Assembly: GCF_002289575.1 (NCBI RefSeq)
Contig: NZ_NTGA01000004.1
Span: 186,001-250,000 of the forward strand
DNA: 64,000 bases
Source: Dietzia natronolimnaea
GTDB taxonomy: Bacteria; Actinomycetota; Actinomycetes; Mycobacteriales; Mycobacteriaceae
Direction: 5' to 3'
Part shown: positions 61,134 to 64,000 of the stretch, piece by piece
Layout: the number at the start of each line of letters is the position of its first letter
Numbering within the stretch: position 1 is the first letter of the stretch
Made by a program: the position numbers and the translations under genes
Notes under the pieces: generated by a model
Databases searched by the model: none
What the model saw: only the letters and a program-made list of their open reading frames with translations
Told to the model about the DNA's origin: nothing

Positions 61134-61164
61134 CTTGACACGAAAAGTCAAGGCTGGTTAACAT
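61134..61164 (+). promoter_or_regulatory. Promoter and operator of the HTH/membrane-protein pair
   Basis: TTGACA (61135-61140) and TAACAT (61159-61164) with 18-bp spacing. The dyad CTTGAC-N7-GTCAAG (61134-61152) overlaps the -35 box. Initiation 7 nt after the -10 box falls at ATG 61171, so the transcript is leaderless. Confidence 0.8.
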
Positions 61165-61170
61165 CGGTCC

Positions 61171-61401
61171 ATGGCAGTCCGAGAGTCCGATGCGGCCGGA
61201 TCGAACCCGGTCCGGGAGTGCCGCAAGGTCCAGCGGGTCACCCAGGCCGAGCTCGCCGAGGCGGTGGGTGTCAGTAGGCAGACGATCATCGCGGTCGAGC
61301 GGGGCGACTATTCGCCGTCGGTGTATCTGGCGATCCGTATCGCGAGGACCCTGGGGCGGTCGGTCGAAGAGCTTTTCACTCTGGAAGAGGAGTCCCGATG
61401 A
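61171..61401 (+). CDS. XRE-type helix-turn-helix regulator, 76 aa
   Basis: A single-domain Cro/CI-like protein: VTQAELAEAVGVSRQTIIAVERGDYSPSVYLAIRIA is the five-helix core, ending RSVEELFTLEEES. Small regulators of this kind usually control a membrane protein in the same operon; here the next start overlaps its stop as ATGA. The dyad at its promoter suggests autoregulation. Confidence 0.92.
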   Translation: MAVRESDAAGSNPVRECRKVQRVTQAELAEAVGVSRQTIIAVERGDYSPSVYLAIRIARTLGRSVEELFTLEEESR

Positions 61402-61928
61402 ATCAGCGCAGCAGCGTGTTCGACAGGCTGTCGGACCGGGTGATGAATCTCGACAGCCCGGCGTACGGGGACGAGCGCGAGCGCACCGTGTTCATGGAGG
61501 CGAGTGCATTCGGACTCTCGGTCGGTCTGTACGCGGGGCTGGTGGGGTCCGTCGTGAACGCGGCGTTCGGCCTGATCCTGCTGCCGACGGTGCTCCTGGT
61601 GCTCACGATCCTGCCCGCGGCGGCCACCCAGTGGTACGCGCGGCGGCGGGGAGTCCACCTCAACGCCCTCGCCGAGAAGTCCGGGGCCAGGTCGACCATG
61701 GTCACCATGGTCGCGGTGTGCGCACTCATGGCCCTGACGTTCGCCGCGATGACCTACACCGTCTTCGCCGGTCAGCCACTCCTGCCCTTCCCCTCGGTCA
61801 CGGTGACACCGGGGGATGGCCCTCTCGGGGGTGCGGCACAGGGCGCCGTGGTCGGTGGGATGGTCGGAGCGGTCGCCGGGATCATCGGTTCGGTTCTGAG
61901 CTACCGCAAGGCGAACCGCCGGAAGTAG
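61398..61928 (+). CDS. Membrane protein paired with the HTH regulator
   Basis: A 176-residue protein with four likely membrane segments (about residues 36-55, 57-78, 100-122 and 146-168) and charged ends. No family was recognised with confidence. The overlap with the regulator gene and shared promoter imply joint function. A gap of 196 nt (61929-62124) follows in which no gene or clear promoter was found. Confidence 0.75.
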   Translation: MNQRSSVFDRLSDRVMNLDSPAYGDERERTVFMEASAFGLSVGLYAGLVGSVVNAAFGLILLPTVLLVLTILPAAATQWYARRRGVHLNALAEKSGARSTMVTMVAVCALMALTFAAMTYTVFAGQPLLPFPSVTVTPGDGPLGGAAQGAVVGGMVGAVAGIIGSVLSYRKANRRK

Positions 61929-62124
61929 CAGCGGCGCTGGCGGATCTCATCGCGGCCGGGGTTAAGGAGCGAGCCAGCACTGGCCCGTCGACCGGTCGTG
62001 CCTCGAGTCCCTCCGGTGGCATAGTGGCAATCGCAGCACCCATCGTGTCCGGGCCAGTCCGGGCAGTTGGCGACACCGCACGAATCCGTGCAGGTCAACG
62101 CCTGCACCGACGAGAGGATCGCAC

Positions 62125-62379
62125 ATGGCTATCAGTGACGACGACATGACGACCACCGGCAACTCGGGCGAGGGAGTCGCCGACGGCGGCTCGAACCCGC
62201 AGGGCCATGACGGCGGGGCCGACGGCTCGGCCAACAAGGGCGAGGGCACCGCCGACGGCGGCTCGAACCCGGGCGGACACGACGGTGGAGCCGACGGCGC
62301 GGCCGGCTCGGGCGAGGGTGTCGCCTACGGCGGCTCGAACCCGGACGGGGCCGATGGCGGCGCCGACGGCACGGCCTGA
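62125..62379 (+). CDS. Three-repeat Gly/Asp-rich peptide, possible modified-peptide precursor
   Basis: An 84-residue protein: a 13-residue lead (MAISDDDMTTTGN) followed by three 24-residue repeats of the form GEGxAxGGSNPxGxDGGADG. No cysteine, one lysine, no signal peptide. Asn24, Asn48 and Asn72 and two aspartates per repeat are invariant; His occurs in repeats 1 and 2 only. ATG 62125 has a GAGAGGA site. The oxygenase gene starts 6 nt after its stop, so the two are in one operon. Precursor status is inferred from architecture, not homology. Confidence 0.7.
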   Translation: MAISDDDMTTTGNSGEGVADGGSNPQGHDGGADGSANKGEGTADGGSNPGGHDGGADGAAGSGEGVAYGGSNPDGADGGADGTA

Positions 62380-62385
62380 GTAGTA

Positions 62386-63609
62386 GTGCTCGAGCGGTGC
62401 GTCGCATGCGGGCGGGATGAGTTCGCGGCAGAAGTGTGGGGTCAGCGGCCCTTGCTGACCCCTGCGGCCGAGTTGCCACGCGACTTCTCCGATCTGCTGT
62501 CTCCGCAGATGGTCGACGAGATCATCGCCGAACGAGGGGTACGCACACCCTTCGTCCGGATGGCGCGGGAGGGCACGCTCGTCGACCGGGCGTGCTTCAC
62601 CCGCGCCGGCGGGTTCGGCGCGCAGATGCCCGACCAGATCGACCCCGACGGCGTGCTCACGCAGTTCGCCGCCGGGGCGACGATCGTCCTGCAGGGCCTG
62701 CACCGGTTCTGGCCGCCGATCATCGACTTCGTCCGCGGCATGACCTCTGATGTCGGCCACCCGGTGCAGACCAACGCGTACATCACCCCGCCCGCGAACC
62801 GCGGGTTCGATCCGCACTACGACGTCCACGACGTGTTCGTCCTCCAGGTGTCCGGCACCAAGCGGTGGCGGGTGCACGAGCCCGTCCACCACCACCCGCT
62901 GCCTGATCAGCCCTGGACCGACCACCGCGAGGCTATCGCCGAGCGTTCGAGGGACGAGCCGGTGATCGACGCGGTGCTCGAGCCGGGGGACTGCCTCTAC
63001 CTGCCGCGCGGCTGGGTCCACTCCGCCGAGGCGCAGGGCGACACCTCCATCCACCTCACCGTGGGCGTGGCCCCCTTCACCGGGCACGATGTCGCGACGG
63101 CGATGATCGAGGCGCTGGCCTCGGAGGAGGAGCTTCGCGCGTCGCTGCCGCTCGGGCTCGCCCCGGTCGACGCCGCTTCTACCGGGGAACACACTCGCGG
63201 GGTCCTCGACGTGCTGGCCCGGTTGATCGCCGAACAGCAGGATCAGCTCAGCGATCTCGCCGGCGACGCGCTGGCGACGCAGTACCTGGAACTCACTCGA
63301 CCCGCCCCGGTCCGCCCGCTGGCCACCCTCGACGCCGTGGCGACCCTCGACCCCGAGACCCGGGTGCAGTGGCGCGACGGGCTGCACGGGCGGGTGGACT
63401 ACGACGGCTCCGACGGCGGCAATCCGGACACTGTCGTGCTGAAGTTGCCCACCAAGTCGATCTCCTTCCCGGCGGTGTGCGCACCCGCCCTGCACGCCGT
63501 CCTCGAGGGCGCTCCCGTGAGCGCCGGTTCGCTGCCGGGTCTCGATGCCGACGACGGCCTGGTGGTTCTCCGGCGGTTGCTGCGGGAGGCAGTGCTGGTG
63601 GCGCTGTGA
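62386..63609 (+). CDS. JmjC/cupin-4-type 2-oxoglutarate oxygenase
   Basis: A 407-residue protein of the ROXA/MINA53-like cupin group. The iron triad is visible: His144 and Asp146 in PHYDVHDVF and His212 in LPRGWVHSAEA. The region FWPPIIDF, NAYITPP and GTKRWRVHEP is typical. A winged-helix-like C-terminal domain follows. Such enzymes hydroxylate Asn, Asp, His or Arg in proteins. GTG 62386 lies 6 nt after the repeat-peptide stop; the obvious candidate substrate is that peptide. Confidence 0.85.
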   Translation: MLERCVACGRDEFAAEVWGQRPLLTPAAELPRDFSDLLSPQMVDEIIAERGVRTPFVRMAREGTLVDRACFTRAGGFGAQMPDQIDPDGVLTQFAAGATIVLQGLHRFWPPIIDFVRGMTSDVGHPVQTNAYITPPANRGFDPHYDVHDVFVLQVSGTKRWRVHEPVHHHPLPDQPWTDHREAIAERSRDEPVIDAVLEPGDCLYLPRGWVHSAEAQGDTSIHLTVGVAPFTGHDVATAMIEALASEEELRASLPLGLAPVDAASTGEHTRGVLDVLARLIAEQQDQLSDLAGDALATQYLELTRPAPVRPLATLDAVATLDPETRVQWRDGLHGRVDYDGSDGGNPDTVVLKLPTKSISFPAVCAPALHAVLEGAPVSAGSLPGLDADDGLVVLRRLLREAVLVAL

Positions 63610-63622
63610 GGGCGGTGATCCT

Positions 63623-64000
63623 GTGACCAGGCCTGCGGACTGGGAACCGTGCAGCGTGTCCGCGCTGCGACGGGGCGACCGTCTGGAGGGTTCAGGCTCG
63701 CGGGGAATGCGCTGGCTCATGCTCGAGCTCTGCGGCCCCTGGGGGCATTCGGCGCTGCTCGAGTCGCCGGCGCTGTTGCCGTCCGAGCTGGGTCGGCAGA
63801 TCGCCCAGCGCGCCCAGGCCGCCGACATCCGAGTCGCGGCGATCCGCCGTCCCGGCAAGCGTTCTGACCAGCGCCGCTGGCGATGGGCGCTGGCCGACGC
63901 CCGCCCCGGGCAGGAATCGCTGCGGTGGGGCGAGGTCGACGGCCCCGACGGCTACGCCGAGATCCCCCTCGACGGCTCCGTCGGCACACCGACCGATGAG
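63623..64000 (+). CDS. Sucrase/ferredoxin-like family protein (3' end outside window)
   Basis: Starts at GTG 63623, 13 nt after the oxygenase stop, and is open to the window edge (126 codons). MRWLMLELCGPWGHSALLES and VAAIRRPGKR match the Suc_Fer-like family, which has a thioredoxin-like 2Fe-2S domain further on. A redox partner for the adjacent oxygenase is a reasonable but untested idea. Confidence 0.75.
   Translation, partial: MTRPADWEPCSVSALRRGDRLEGSGSRGMRWLMLELCGPWGHSALLESPALLPSELGRQIAQRAQAADIRVAAIRRPGKRSDQRRWRWALADARPGQESLRWGEVDGPDGYAEIPLDGSVGTPTDE

Noticed and set aside
61929-62124. Small gene between the HTH pair and the repeat peptide
   Set aside because: No start with a ribosome-binding site and no coding signal of its own.

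Overview
The window is high-G+C actinobacterial DNA. It looks like a member of the mycolic-acid-producing order Mycobacteriales (Corynebacteriales), and the overall impression is closest to Dietzia, although no marker here proves the genus. Reasons: G+C near 70% throughout; the conserved series SRP RNA - aminotransferase - dnaX - ybaB - recR - gatD/murT - dnaQ-like - leuA - ask - asd; a receiver-like gene directly upstream of a complete nuoA-N operon (as with Rv3143 in M. tuberculosis); and a tyrA / tadA-associated protein / tadA group. Many genes appear leaderless, with a TAnnnT -10 box 6-8 nt upstream of ATG or GTG.

Layout. 1-9.8 kb: a GH65 phosphorylase (cut by the window edge), PhoX-type phosphatase, cytochrome P450, tyrA, tadA, CsbD-like protein and tRNA-Ser(CGA). 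9.8-15.5 kb: a TetR regulator and a queuosine-salvage group (divergent tgt, YhhQ-type precursor transporter, GluQ-RS), interrupted by an unknown lower-G+C gene that carries an octamer tandem repeat just upstream. 15.6-31.4 kb: the fourteen-gene NADH dehydrogenase I operon on the minus strand, almost every junction overlapping, with a perfect CRP-type palindrome upstream and a receiver-like protein ahead of it. 32-38.3 kb: tRNA-Ser(GGA), small SRP RNA, an aspartate-aminotransferase-like gene, a candidate structured RNA, then dnaX, ybaB and recR. 38.2-47 kb: amidohydrolase, an ArsR-SRPBCC pair, GatD/MurT for lipid II amidation, a beta-lactamase-fold protein, a DnaQ-like exonuclease, a class III aminotransferase and a small membrane protein. 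47-57 kb: a Tat-exported PGRP amidase, leuA behind a leucine leader peptide, GNAT, exported serine protease, DMT transporter, ask (with an internal beta-subunit start), an endonuclease-like gene and asd. 57-61.9 kb: a sulfatase with its formylglycine-generating enzyme, a D-2-hydroxyacid dehydrogenase next to a broken transporter, and an HTH/membrane-protein pair. 62.1-64 kb: a three-repeat Gly/Asp-rich peptide, a JmjC/cupin oxygenase and the start of a sucrase/ferredoxin-like protein.

Most interesting points. (i) The last three genes look like a small peptide-modification cassette in which a 2-oxoglutarate oxygenase could hydroxylate a repetitive precursor. (ii) A family of about 57-59 bp intergenic palindromes occurs five times, with compensatory base changes between copies; two copies flank a nuclease-like gene that separates ask from asd. 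(iii) The Tgt lacks the usual zinc cysteines and sits by a queuosine-precursor transporter and GluQ-RS, suggesting direct queuine salvage. (iv) leuA has a leader peptide with three Leu codons, and a multi-stem RNA candidate precedes dnaX. No CRISPR array, insertion sequence or replication origin was seen.
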